Source: Unio delphinus
Lineage: Eukaryota > Mollusca > Bivalvia > Unionida > Unionidae
Direction: 5' to 3'
DNA length: 64,000 nucleotides
Assembly (NCBI GenBank): GCA_029339505.1
Contig: JAQISU010000251.1
Coordinates: forward strand, 2,931,001 to 2,995,000
A model generated the notes under the pieces. That model had not been told where the DNA came from and ran no database searches. It saw nothing but the letters and a program-made list of their open reading frames with translations. The position numbers and the translations under genes are program-made. This document shows positions 43,452 through 55,039 of this stretch, one piece after another; positions within the stretch are counted from its first letter, which is position 1; every line of letters starts with the position of its first letter.

Positions 43452-46400
43452 ATGAAGGAGTTCAAGAGATTGACTTCGAAAAATGCTGAATTCAATGCTG
43501 ATAAGGAGTTTAAGAGATTATTAAAAATCAATCCTAGATTTAATCTCGATAGACCAAAAAAACGTGACAAACGTCCAAGAGACGGAAACATGAAAGAGTT
43601 TAAGAGATTATTAAAAATCAATCCTAGATTTAATCTCGATAAACCAAAAAGACCTAACAAAATCAATCCTAGATTTAATCTCGATAAACCCAAAAAACGT
43701 CCAATAGACGGAAACATGAAAGAGTTTAAGAGATTATTGAAAATCAATCCTAGATTTAATCTCGATAAACCCAAAAAACGTCCAATAGACGGAAACATGA
43801 AAGAGTTTAAGAGATTATTGAAAATCAATCCTAAATTTAATCTCGATAAACCAAAAAGACCTAACAAAATCAATCCTAGATTTAATCTCGATAAACCCAA
43901 AAAACGTCCAATAGACGGAAACATGAAAGAGTTTAAGAGATTATTGAAAATCAATCCTAGATTTAATCTCGATAAACCAAAAAAAACGTCCAAGAGAGAT
44001 TACCCCTGGAAAGATGCCCAATTCAATCTCGATATAGTTTCTAATACACCAAAGAATACAATTCTTGATAAAGCCATGATTAGTAAAATCAGAGACTGTT
44101 TTAATGAATTCAAGCGTGATGGAGCATCTTATTGTTGGTCAACATTTCGAATTGATGGTGTTGTTGATGCTACCATGAATGATGAAAAAGCAGCAGTGAT
44201 AATTTCACGTGTTGGGGAAAAACGGCATTTTTTCCGAATCAAATTCATTATCGAAGTCGATGGCAAATGGATTATTAAGGATAAATTTGAACCAATCCTC
44301 AAGAATAAAAAAGCTGTCATTGTGAGTAGAGATTCCAAACCAGGGATTCTAACCGGCATTGATAAACCATACTACGAAAGATCTTATCCCGTAACAGCAA
44401 TGGTTTATGGGATATATCCGTTAAATGATAAACCCGATATCGCAAAACTAGCTCCTATGAAATATTCGTCAGGGCTTAATTGTGTAGCAGAACGAATAAT
44501 AGAACACTTCACAAATGCATCCCGAGGAAATAAACTAACTGATCTGCGACGCAGGAAAATAACCGAGTGGGAACTGACAGTGAAACAGCATGGTGCAAAG
44601 ATTTCTGATATAGCTAAATTAGAAACATCATTACGATTCCCAATAACCGTTATGACGATAACCGGAGAGGTTTTATACGAACCGAAATATAACAAAAATG
44701 GAGCACCAATACAGATTATTGATCATAACAAACACGCGTGGACACCTGCGGTAACAATATTTCCACGAGAACGAACCGTGAAATATATCCCTAAGGAGTT
44801 CGTCGGGGATGTTTTCTATGAAGAGAAATTATTCGATGCTATTCATGCGTTGTGTAAGGATGATCCTGTGTCAGTGTGGTTACTTAGAAGTGATGAAGAA
44901 TTCGATCAATTTGTAAAACCAAATGGTGAATTATATCGCATTGAAGAATTAGATAACAGAATGAGAAAAATCGCTAGTGATTTTTCACCGGAGAATTCCC
45001 ATGAAAAACTACTCACGGATAGTTTTACTATTCCATCAGTGGTAGCTCACTTCGCAAGAGAAAAAAACTCATGGCGTCCAACACGAAGTGATTTTCTCGA
45101 AGATGTTAAATTGAGTTGCATCGAATTCGGTCATGGAGGACTGTGGAATACGAAATACTCACGTGATGGTATGATTTCAATTGATATATCCGCGTGTTAT
45201 CCCGGAAGTTTTCTCGGGTATGGGGAATGCGCTGAGTACTTCAAACGATTTGGACACCCCACGCATGAAATGACTCGTGTTGCGATTAATGGACCATTGC
45301 CTGATTTTGACTTAACCGGATTCGCTCGTGTGATATCATTTGAATTAGCTACAGGGTTACATCCGTGTAGTTATGTTTGGCTCGGTAGACACCTATCTGA
45401 AAAACACTGGATGCCAATAGTGCTATTGAGATATATGATTGATTGTGGTATGCTAATATCGTTGATTGTTTCCGAGGCTATTATATGCTATCGAGCTCAG
45501 AAAGAAGTTTGGCTACCACAACCCGATCTAGATAGAATAATCAACGAACTACGAAAACAGTTTCCAGATTTCAGTGAAGAAGAAATCATAAATTGGTCTA
45601 AGAAGTTATTTGAAATTAAAAAAGAACAAGCAAAAGATCTCGGAAGAAGAATAATCGGTAAATTTACCCAGGGTGGACGATACGATAACGCAAAATACTC
45701 TTCGCGGTTGATCATAGATGTCGCTGAATACGATTTTATTGTAGCGGATTTAATGAAACAGGGAAAACTTGTATCCCGTAAGGATGCTTTTCTATCCAAT
45801 GGTGAGAAATTAGGTACGGTTGTTACCTACTGTGATGGATATAATTCCCAGTACACACATTTGAGAAGTTCAATGCTAGCCTATGCTTGCATTAATCTAT
45901 TTTCGATGATAAATAGATTTCCTAATACCGCGGTTAGAGTGGCCACTGATTCGATGTTTATACACAATAAGTACAAATCAGCTGTAGCGGCATTCACAGA
46001 TCCCGAAGAAAATTGGGGGCGTTGGCGATTTAAAAAAGAGATGCTACATGAGTATTGTGAATCCGCAGACGTTGCCATGGATGATAAATATATTTGTTGT
46101 AACCGTATTGAAATTCAATCAGAACTTTCTAATGCACCACCGGTATCTGATCCAGTATGTAGATACAAGACAGTTTATTTAAACGGTTGTGGTGGGTCAG
46201 GAAAGACAACTCGTGCAATTGAATTATTTCGTGGTGGTGGAAATACTTGTATTTCTACTAACATGATTGTGCTAACACCGACTCACAGACTCGCCAGAGA
46301 GATGATACAACGAGGGGTAAATGCTTGCACTTATCACAGCTTCTTTCGATGGAAGGGTGACAAATGGAATCCTGATCGAATGGGTGATAAATTCATTCCT

Positions 46401-46475
46401 GAAATCATAATCTGGGATGAAATATGCACAGTGTCATTAGATGTATTAAAAACATTAATATTAATGAGTTTATAA
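43452..46475 (+). CDS. Family-B DNA polymerase fused to SF1 helicase (C-terminally truncated), 1007 aa
   Basis: An open frame. Residues 1-183: about six copies of a basic repeat (KEFKRLLKINPRFNLDKPKK). 190-540: domain not recognised, with no DxE exonuclease motif seen. Polymerase: motif A at 574-592 with Asp578 (SIDISACYP), motif B at 730-741 (LGRRIIGKFTQG), motif C with Asp833 (RVATDSMF). Helicase: Walker A 912-920 (GCGGSGKTT), THRLAREM, TYHSFFRW, Walker B Asp989-Glu990. The frame then runs off at a deletion and ends LILMSL, so helicase motifs III-VI and the HNH tail seen in A1 are missing. Polymerase activity could remain; helicase activity should not. The expected job is element DNA synthesis. 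Confidence 0.88.
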   Translation: MKEFKRLTSKNAEFNADKEFKRLLKINPRFNLDRPKKRDKRPRDGNMKEFKRLLKINPRFNLDKPKRPNKINPRFNLDKPKKRPIDGNMKEFKRLLKINPRFNLDKPKKRPIDGNMKEFKRLLKINPKFNLDKPKRPNKINPRFNLDKPKKRPIDGNMKEFKRLLKINPRFNLDKPKKTSKRDYPWKDAQFNLDIVSNTPKNTILDKAMISKIRDCFNEFKRDGASYCWSTFRIDGVVDATMNDEKAAVIISRVGEKRHFFRIKFIIEVDGKWIIKDKFEPILKNKKAVIVSRDSKPGILTGIDKPYYERSYPVTAMVYGIYPLNDKPDIAKLAPMKYSSGLNCVAERIIEHFTNASRGNKLTDLRRRKITEWELTVKQHGAKISDIAKLETSLRFPITVMTITGEVLYEPKYNKNGAPIQIIDHNKHAWTPAVTIFPRERTVKYIPKEFVGDVFYEEKLFDAIHALCKDDPVSVWLLRSDEEFDQFVKPNGELYRIEELDNRMRKIASDFSPENSHEKLLTDSFTIPSVVAHFAREKNSWRPTRSDFLEDVKLSCIEFGHGGLWNTKYSRDGMISIDISACYPGSFLGYGECAEYFKRFGHPTHEMTRVAINGPLPDFDLTGFARVISFELATGLHPCSYVWLGRHLSEKHWMPIVLLRYMIDCGMLISLIVSEAIICYRAQKEVWLPQPDLDRIINELRKQFPDFSEEEIINWSKKLFEIKKEQAKDLGRRIIGKFTQGGRYDNAKYSSRLIIDVAEYDFIVADLMKQGKLVSRKDAFLSNGEKLGTVVTYCDGYNSQYTHLRSSMLAYACINLFSMINRFPNTAVRVATDSMFIHNKYKSAVAAFTDPEENWGRWRFKKEMLHEYCESADVAMDDKYICCNRIEIQSELSNAPPVSDPVCRYKTVYLNGCGGSGKTTRAIELFRGGGNTCISTNMIVLTPTHRLAREMIQRGVNACTYHSFFRWKGDKWNPDRMGDKFIPEIIIWDEICTVSLDVLKTLILMSL

Positions 46476-46867
46476 CCGATATCGATGAAGCACCGAGCAT
46501 TGATGATATTGATGGAGATATTAACAATTTAGTCGTATACGACGATATAATGTTAGATAAACAAAAAAATCCTGCTAGGATCTTTTCCAGAGGCAGGCAT
46601 AAAAACACTGACGTGATATATGTCACTCAACGCTACACTCAGGTTCCAAAAGTGATCAGAGATAACTGTAATTTATTGTCTATATTCAACGGAGTTGATA
46701 CTCATACGCTACGAAATATTTGGCAGACATGGTGTTCTGATATGGACTTCAATCAATTTCGAGATTTCTTTAGTCATGCTCAGTCGACTCCGCACGGATT
46801 CGCAACAATAAATCTACATGATCCTCGGACACGATATCGTATCGGACTTGATCAAATATTCGGTTGA
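46424..46867 (+). pseudogene. Packaging ATPase, C-terminal half only
   Basis: From about 46455 the sequence matches 6063-6470 of A1: Walker B (NNLVVYDDIMLD), FSRGRHKNTDVIYVT, LRNIWQTW, RYRIGLDQIFG. Walker A is absent because of the internal deletion, and the open start at 46424 is helicase DNA read in another frame. It cannot bind ATP normally. It ends 38 bp before the right TIR. Confidence 0.8.
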
Positions 46868-46905
46868 AATCGTAAAAAAATTATTAACCCAGAACTGAAA
46901 ACTTT

Positions 46906-47133
46906 AGCAGCAGAGAGGGTGTATGACAACAAGTTGCGACCAAAATTAATTAAAAAATCGTTTTCATTTTTTTAGTTAAAATGATTTCGTAGGGAGATTT
47001 CAATCAATTTTTTGTCTGAAAACGTTGTAGGGTTCGCCTTTTTTTGGTTAAAATAAGATTATAAGACGGCTCGTTTTAGGATTTCAATCAAATTTTGTCT
47101 GAAAACGTTGTAGGATTCACCCTCTCTGCTGCT
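46906..47133. repeat. Right terminal inverted repeat of B
   Basis: Bounded by AGCAGCAGAGAGGGTG at its inner edge and the inverse at its outer edge. Inverse of 34276-34514 with several mismatches and short gaps. Inner similarity continues to about 46872. Confidence 0.92.
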
Positions 47134-47490
47134 GAACTCACTATCGACACCCACTCACATCATGTCTCATTCAGAGCCACAGGCCAGCTTAAAATCCCTT
47201 GCAGTTAAGTACATAAGTTTATAATGTAATTATTTGTTGATAAGTTTTTAATGTAGTGTTATTATTTGTAAAATAATTTAACAATTTTGCTATAATGAGG
47301 AAATAGCGGTAATATTAATTTTAGTGGTTATAAATCCTATTCCATGAGTATATTATAGCGGTGATCTCTGCAGAACACAATATAGAATGAGTGTAAACTC
47401 GTAGAAAACGTATAACTCAGTATCGACACCCACTCACATCATGTTTCATTCAGAGTCACAGGCCAGCTTAAAATTCCTTGCAGTTGAGTA
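47134..47490. repeat. ~281-bp tandem unit, right flank of B
   Basis: ATCGACACCCACTCACATCATG, CATTCAGAG and ACAGGCCAGCTTAAAAT at 47142-47205 repeat at 47423-47480. Together with 33990-34275 they make one repeat array split by B. On the minus strand the array lies directly after ORF2 of the LINE, so it may be that LINE's 3' region. Confidence 0.7.
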
Positions 47491-47600
47491 CTAATTTTAT
47501 GACATGGATTTATAATCTATATATTTTGTTAAGTTTTTAATGTATTGCTTTTTTGTAAGTTACTTCATCAATTTGGTTGTAATAGTGATATATGGTAATA

Positions 47601-50600
47601 TTATATTTTGTGCATTAAGTTAGAGTTTATAATAAAATCCATGATATATGTAGTAGCTAATTGTATATTTGGTTGGTTTAAATTAAGAAGTTTTGGGTAT
47701 AACTTTGTTGTTTTGTTTATTTTTAACTTATTTTTGAGGATATTTCTATTTGTTGTGTTATTAGAACATTTCTTAAAAATGTGATCCAAATCTTCTACTT
47801 GATTGCACATAAAGCAGTTAATATTATGGGGGAATGGTCCTAAATATTTACCAAAACTGTTAGCCAGTTTTGTTTTTCCTACCATTATTCTATTCATTTT
47901 AATTTGTTGGGTTCTTGTTTTACCGAAAGGAATAGTTTTCCGTTTAACTATTTTAATAATATTATGTAGTAACCTCCCTTTGGTTGACGAATTCCAGTTT
48001 TGTTGCCATATATTATTAATCATGTCAGTAATAAATTTGTAAATTTCAGTATGACTATACTGTATTGGTTCATAATGTAATTCATTTAGTTTTTCTTTTG
48101 CAACTTGATTGCTAAATCATTTCCTTTTATATCTGTGTGTGAAGGCACCCATAGAAAGTCTACTGTAATATTTTGAGTATTAAGTTTGGTTATTTGATAT
48201 TGTAGTAAATATAAGAAGAATTTTCTGCTTTTAGAGTTGTTGGTGTCAATAGTTTTAAGAACACTTAATGAATCACTAACAATTAGGACTTTTGTGGAGT
48301 TTAAGTTATGGTGTTGTATCCATTTTAGTGCCTGAAGAATAGCCCAAAACTCCACACTGTATATAGAACAGTAATCTGGTAATCGCATACCTTGTTTAAT
48401 GTGTAACTCTGGTACAACCCATGATGCTGCTGTTCTTGCAGGATCTATTTTTTTTGAGCCATCCGTATATATTTTAACATGATTTTTATACACATTATTT
48501 AGTTTTTCATTTGCAAGCATTTTAAGATAGTGAGAATCCTGTGTTTTATTGCCTTTATCTTGTAGGGAGGTATCTACTTTTATTGATTTCAGTCTCCATG
48601 GAATTATTATTGAATTTTTAGTTTTTTGCACTTGAAATATGTCAGTAGGTAAGTTTGATTTAAATCTATGAATTTGTTTACCAAATGAAGTGGAGTATTT
48701 ACCCCTTTTAATTAGCGGTTTATTACACTGTTTAATTGCCTGCAGAGTGGGATGTGTATCATCTTGAGTTGACAGTCTAGCAACATATCTTAACATGAGT
48801 TCCTGTCTTCTCAGATGTAATGATGGTTCACCCGTAAGTATCTGTAACTCTTCTGTTGATGTGGATGGTAAAGCTTTAGTTGCAATAAGTAAAGCCTTAC
48901 GTTGTATTTGAGTGATTTTATTGAGAAGAGTTGGCGATGCCGTAGCATAGATATGACACCCATAATCGATCTTGGAGCGTATCATAGATCTATACAGGGT
49001 CATAATTGTATTTTGACAAGCACCCCAGTGTGTACCTTGTATACTTTTAATGAGATTAAGATCCAAATTACATCTACTAACTAAATCTTTAATATGGTAT
49101 GTTCACTTCATATTTTGATCAAAATACATCCCTAAAAATTTAACCACTTTGACAAAAACTATGTTTTGATTTTGAAAGGTAAGTTTAGGATATATTTTAT
49201 TATAGTTAAAGGGAGAGAATACTACTGCTACTGTTTTTTGATGAGAGAATTTAAATCCCCATTTATCAGCCCAACTACCAATATTATCTAAAGTTTCTTG
49301 TATCTCAGCAATGTGTTTTTTATTGATTGGATCTCCAGCGCGCCAGAGTGCACTATCATCAGCAAACTGAGACATACTTTTCGGAGTATGTTGTCCCTAA
49401 TCTAGTTATAATTTTACGTTCACTTAAGAAATCCTTAATAAAATTAAATATATTTCCTGTTATACCATACTTATTTAGTTTGGTTAATAGACCTTTAGTC
49501 CATACTAGATCAAAAGCTTTTTCCATATCTAAGAATACAGCAATAAGGTTTCTGTTTTTACGTTGATGACTATTAAAAGCTAATTTAATTGCTGTTTCTA
49601 ATTTAATGAGTTGATCTATAGTAGATCTATTATTTCTAAAACCACATTGATTCTTAGATATAAAATTATTAATTTCTAGGTGATACTTAAGTCTGTTATT
49701 AATTATTATTTCCATAATTTTACATATGTTATTGGTAAGGGAGATAGGACGATATGAGTTAACATCATTTCTATCTTTATTTTGTTTTAGTATAGGTATT
49801 ACTACAGCTGTTTTCCATTTAATGGGAAGTTTTCCAGTCTCCCAAATCTGGTTATACATATTTAGTATTATTTTAACAAAGTTAAGAGGTAATTTCTTAT
49901 AGATTGAGTATCCTATGGTATCTTCTCCAGGTGATGTATCCTTTTTAGTTTTAAGAGCCTGATACCATTCATTAATTATAATTTTATCATTTAAATAAGA
50001 CTTTTTATTTCCCAAATCTGAAAAGGTACTTTTATTATTTGTTTCAATTTTAGATCTATATTCCTGAAATTCCTTAGTATGATTTTTATTACTGCTCATA
50101 GCTTGAAAGTGCTTTGCTAATGAGTCAGCCTGCTCTTTGTAATTATTAGTGTTATTGATTTTTGGTGTATTGTTTATATGCTTACCCCTTATTACTCTAA
50201 TTTTATCCCAAACTTGTTTTGAATTAGTTTTATAATCTAAGGTACTGCAATACTGCCTCCAAGTATCTTGTTTAGCTTTTATAATGGCATTTTTTAACTC
50301 AGTATCTAATTTTTGATATTCTTTGAAATGCTGTGTATTATTAGTACGTTTAAACCTATTTAGCGCTTTTCTTTTATTTTGTCTAATTGTGTTGATTTCT
50401 TTAGTCCACCAAGGGACTCTAAGCTTAGTAGGATTACCTTTAGTTTTAGGCATGGAGCATCAGCTGCCCTTGTTATAGCATTAATTATATTGTCATAGTA
50501 ATTATCTATATTTTCACTTTTAATGCCCTCGAGCGTTTCATATTTTATATTTTGTTGGAATTTAGTCCAATCTGCTTTTTTTATAATTCCATTTGGGATT

Positions 50601-51378
50601 TTATTGTCATTTTCAAGTTGGGCAGAGTTTTGTAATGTAGTTATTATAAGAAAATGATCACTCCCCATACTATCTTCTTGATCGACACTCCATGTTGCTA
50701 AATGAGCAAGTTTAGGAGTGCATAATGTAAGATCCAAGGCTGCTAAAGTGCCATCTACCGGATTAAGTCTTGTTTTAGTGCCATCATTAAGTAATACAAG
50801 TTTTGTTTTATTAATCCAATTTTGTATGTTTTTACCTCTACTATTAGTTATTTCACTTCCCCATATTACATTATGAGAGTTAAAGTCACCTAACACAATA
50901 GCTTCATTTTGTCCTATATACAAATTAAGCGCTCGTAACGCTAGATTGTGAGTTATTTTAATATCTCCTCCTGGATCATAAAAATTATATAATATAAATT
51001 TAATTTTACCTGTATTAATTTAAAGTGCTTGTACTTCTATTTTAGAATTATTAATTGCTTGCGAATTAACTGGGATTATTGAAGCTGAAGGCATATTATT
51101 GTTTAAATATATAACAAGGCCCCCTCCCCCCGACCCTCATTCCTATGTTGAAAAAATCCAGGAGAATATCCCACAATTGTTGGTAGTGATTTAGTTTTAG
51201 TTGTTAGTTTGGTTTCCTGGATACAAATAATATCTGGTTTTATTAATGTGTTAATTAGTTTTAATTTTAATTCATTAATATTAACTACTAGACTGCGTGA
51301 ATTCCATTGCCATATGGTCAAATTAGTGTTATGTTTATTAATGTGCGAGTTATTTGCTTCTTTTAGTGTACTATTCAT
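47601..51378 (-). pseudogene. LINE ORF2 (endonuclease-RT-RNase H), broken
   Basis: Starts at 51378, overlapping the ORF1 stop by a few bases (ATGAATAG). Pieces in order: endonuclease start (IWQWNSRSL, ICIQETKL) 51103-51378; endonuclease end (LGDFNSHN, GSDHFLII) 50360-50923; RT (SYRPISLTN, NQCGFRNNRSTIDQL, VFLDMEKAFD) 49359-50453, with its YADD-type site (SQFADDSALW) in 49103-49375; RT end and RNase H (VKIYTDGSKK, VSDSLSVL, WVPSHTDIKGN) 48086-49066; zinc motif (CFMCNQVEDLDHIFKKC) 47601-48023. At least five shifts or stops separate them, one near a C-run at 51120. Confidence 0.85.
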
Positions 51379-52353
51379 GTTGACTGTTTAACTTTCCTGT
51401 TTTTATACCCTCTTCTACATGTTGTATAAGAGCATGGAGCCCGTTCGTGAGGGTAGATAAATAACTGATGTCTTTGTTTTTTGCGTTACTAATGTAACGA
51501 CCTATTTCTGAAATTGCTAGACCTATTGTAATTAGACCCAGATTATTTGTTAGATCTATAGAGTGTTCGGTTTGAGTTTCACTATTTGAGGTTGTTTTAT
51601 TGGTAACCTCTACCATTTCTGGAGTTTTACTATTTAATTTATGGGAATTAGGCAAATTTGTATTTTGAGTTTGGTTACTATTTGCCTTTTCCTTTTTATT
51701 TTGGCTTTTTGGATTTTGTTTTTGAGAATTTATTTCCTGTTTTGCTGTAACATAGTTATAATTTTTCGAGTTCATAAGAGTAATGACCTCATTTTCAAGA
51801 GTTGCAAAGCTACACATTTTAGAGTTAGAGGGGTGGTCTCCCTTACAATTGACACATTTAGGCTGTTCCCTTCTACACTGGCCAGTATGTGGTCCGCCAC
51901 AGTTTTCACAGCGATGTTTAAAGGTACAAGTTACCTTATAGTGTCCCCAATGTTGACAATTAGTGCAGAAACGTGCTTTGTTAACAAAGGGCTGGGTTCT
52001 ATGTCTGACACCCAGAGATCCTACTTTAATTATGGTTGGTAGTGGTGTCGTTGTTTCAACTACCACCACACTTTGTGCGCTATTTCTTTGACTTTTCCCT
52101 ATTTTGTAAGTTTTGACTATTTTATTCCCTCCTTGTGTAAGTTTCTCTTGTATTTGTTGATTGGTGCAATTGGCTAATTGACCTTTAAATTTAATAACTG
52201 CTTTATATTTAATTGGGCGAGGTTGTTGTTGTTGTTGTTGTTGGTTCTGTTGTTTAATTTCTCTTTGTTGTTGTTGTTGTTGTTGTTGGTTCTGTTGTTT
52301 AATTTCTCTTTGTTGTTCATCTTGATTTTGTGTATTTACTTTTTTGGTACTAA

Positions 52354-52391
<38 letters not shown>

Positions 52392-52633
52392 TTGGTGACT
52401 GCTTGAGAAGTTTTAGCCTTTTTATGCAGCTCCATAATTCCTGGCATGCCGCAAATTCTATTTATTTCCATAAATTTTGCTACTTGCGCACGTGTGCTGC
52501 AGTGCAAAATTATGTAATTTGTTTTAGGGCGAATGATTTTGCATTGCCCTGTATGTACCTTCAGTAATGCCTTGGCAATACTGATGGTTGTCAGATCAAA
52601 GATGGTAAAGAGGTTACAATGTTTAACTTGCAT
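51371..52633 (-). CDS. LINE ORF1 (gag-like, three CCHC knuckles), 420 aa
   Basis: Open frame. Residues about 85-145 are low-complexity Asn and Gln runs from (GTT)n/(TTG)n DNA. The RNA-binding part has three knuckles: CTNCQHWGHYKVTC, CENCGGPHTGQC, CVNCKGDHPSNSKMC. The C-terminal part is hydrophilic. It would coat the LINE RNA. The frame is intact while ORF2 is not. Confidence 0.85.
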
Positions 52634-52640
52634 CTCTTGA

Positions 52641-53416
52641 CACAGGAAGTAATACTAAGTATGTATTTAAAGAGGTTACAGTGCTTAACCTGCGTCTTTC
52701 AACGGAGGGAGTCATTGTTGATGTTAAAAGGCCACGTAGTATCTTATATCATGATATGCACTCAGTCGACATTACACTATAGGCTATAGCGGCCGAAAAT
52801 GGTGGAAGAAGAAACATGAACAATCACGGTTAGAACGACCGGATCACATGAAGATAAAGCAGATTTCTTATATATACACATTGGACCAGTCTGAGACTCA
52901 AAATCACGTGGACAGAGGTGAGATGACAGTGATCGTTAAAAACGTACGTTTTATACCTCTGGGCCAAATGAAATGCTCAGAATGTAGGTTGGATGCCAAA
53001 CTAAATATCAGTGTTGATCTCATGTTAAATTGTCAAATAATAACAAGACCGACCAATGCATAATCGTTAAAGTCCCACAGACATCCAATAACACCACCAA
53101 ATGTTAATCATGCATGATGTTAAATTTATAATCTAATTCCCTCAAAAACGTATCCAATTTAAGATGGCCGGCGAATGGATTTTCCCTTTCGTCGATAAAG
53201 ACCCTGCACACTGCCTTTCATTCCCTAACAACTTATAAAACATTTATCATATTTTCATGTATGATCCTTGAATATTTCGTACAGATAAATATATTTCCTA
53301 ACATGGAACAGAATTTATGAATACTGATTATCGCCATAATAGTACTTGTAATTCAATACTTATCATTGTCAAAGCATGGTTTACTAGTACTAGACGATTC
53401 TAACTTTTGAGGTCAT
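52641..53416. other. Non-coding stretch with a short repeated block
   Basis: AAAGAGGTTACA blocks at 52610 and 52668 are two copies of a ~55-bp unit also seen near 32233; they may be the LINE 5' region. Beyond 52740 nothing is recognised. Confidence 0.4.
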
Positions 53417-54406
53417 GAGGAATAACCTACTCTTCAAGCCTGTAATAAATATGACGTACTGTGAAATGTATGATTAAGAGGAGGAATAACCAACTCTTCA
53501 AGCCTGTAATAAATATGACGCACTGTGTGAAATGTATGATTTTTTTTAAGAGGAGGAATAACCAACTCTTCAAGCATGTAATAAATATGACGCACTGTGT
53601 GAAATGTATGATTAAGAGGAGGAATAACCAACTCTTCAAGCATGTAATAAATATGACGCACTGTGTGAAATGTATGATTAAGAGGAGGAATAACCAACTC
53701 TTAAAGCCTGTAATAAATATGACGCACTGTGTGAAATGTATGATTAAGAGGAGGAATAACCAACTCTTGAAGCCTGTAATAAATATGACGCACTGTGTGA
53801 AATGTATGATTAAGAGGAGGAATAACCAACTCTTAAAGCCTGTAATAAATATGACGTACTGTGTGAAATGTATGATTAAGAGGAGGAATAAACAACTCTT
53901 CAAGCCTGTAATAAATATGACGCACTGTGTGAAATGTATGATTAAGAGGAGGAATAACCAACTCTTCAAGCATGGAATAAATATGACGCACTGTGTGAAA
54001 TGTATGATTAAGAGGAGGAATAACCAACTCTTCAAGCATGTAATAAATATTACGCACTGTGTGAAATGTATGATTAAGAGGAGGAATAACCAACTCTTCA
54101 AGCATGGAATGAATATGACGCACTGTGTGAAATGTATGATTAAGAGGAGGAATAACCAACTCTTAAAGCCTGTAATAAATATGACGCACTGTGTGAAATG
54201 TATGATTAAGAGGAGGAATAACCAACTCTTCAAGCATGGAATGAATATGACGCACTGTGTGAAATGTATGATTAAGAGGAGGAATAACCAACTCTTCAAG
54301 CATGTAATAAATATGACGCACTGTGTGAAATGTATGATTAAGAGGAGGAATAACCAACTCTTCAATCATGTAATAAATATGACGCAATGTGTGAAATGTA
54401 TGATTA
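53417..54406. repeat. 66-bp satellite, 15 copies
   Basis: Unit contains GAGGAATAACCAACTC, TTCAAGC and ATATGACGCACTG. 66 is divisible by 3, so long repetitive frames are open on both strands (331 and 312 codons); these are by-products. One unit has an extra TTTTTT stretch at 53550. Confidence 0.95.
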
Positions 54407-54998
54407 ACTTGTGGTCATGCCACCCATACCTAAACATGAGACGATGGAATACCTGATGAATTAGACAACTAATTTCGGTGCGACAATGGGAGAAAGGTCT
54501 GCAGAACAATTTGTTAGTCCAGTCAAAGAAGCTTACAAAAACATCTTGCGTTTAGGCAGCTACATAAAGAACAAAAATAAAACAAAGAAACAGAGATGGC
54601 GTCCAAGCGGAAAATGACATAAGCCTGAAAGGATAATAAAGTTCAGTCAGAACCGTGTATTAACAAAATAAAACCTAGTGTTTAGGTGGGCTGATTGTGT
54701 TGACATGATCAAGGTAGTCAGCATAACAAAGGGTATAAATATTTATTAACCGTAACTGATACATTGAGTAAACGTTCGTATGCATTACCACGTTTCCATA
54801 ACACTGGAATAACAAAGGGATGTAAAGATGTTATGAAAACAAGCAACTAGGTCATGATTTGAGTTGAATGTAAGTGTATTATATAATGTTTTGAGGGGTG
54901 ACTGGATGTTATTAATCAATTAAATCAAGCTATTAATAAAGGTTAAGTGTTGTACGTTTACAAGTAAAGCTTAAATATATAATGTGGCGGTATCTTGC

Positions 54999-55039
<41 letters not shown>

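Larger units (their letters stand above)
34276..47133. mobile_element. Polinton-like/adintovirus-like element copy B, 12.86 kb, with TIRs and TSD
   Basis: The element starts AGCAGCAGAGAGGGTG and ends with the inverse, and is flanked by GAACT on both sides (34271-34275, 47134-47138). Nine leftward structural-block and accessory frames, three leftward early-type frames and one rightward polymerase-helicase gene are open. The capsid protein, adenain-type protease, pX-like protein and packaging ATPase remnant are hallmarks of Polintons, adintoviruses and related viruses. It has no integrase and no ATPase Walker A because of an internal deletion at about 46455. It is therefore non-autonomous in this copy. 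Confidence 0.92.
47491..52640 (-). mobile_element. I-group LINE with ORF1, endonuclease, RT and RNase H (minus strand)
   Basis: Two-ORF non-LTR retrotransposon: ORF1 with three zinc knuckles, then ORF2 with endonuclease, reverse transcriptase, RNase H and C-terminal zinc motif. RNase H plus a gag-like ORF1 points to the I group (I/Nimb/Loa-like). The 3' untranslated part appears to continue through 47134-47490 and across B. Decayed by several shifts and stops in ORF2. Confidence 0.85.

Noticed and set aside
43445..43993. 182-aa Leu/Phe-rich ORF on the minus strand
   Set aside because: Antisense shadow of the N-terminal repeats of the polymerase.
52178..52567. 129-aa Leu/Val-rich plus-strand ORF
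   Set aside because: Antisense of the Asn/Gln runs of LINE ORF1.
53427..54456. Long ORFs (331 aa and 312 aa) as repetitive proteins
   Set aside because: They arise from a 66-bp satellite whose length is divisible by three; both strands are open and there is no independent coding evidence.
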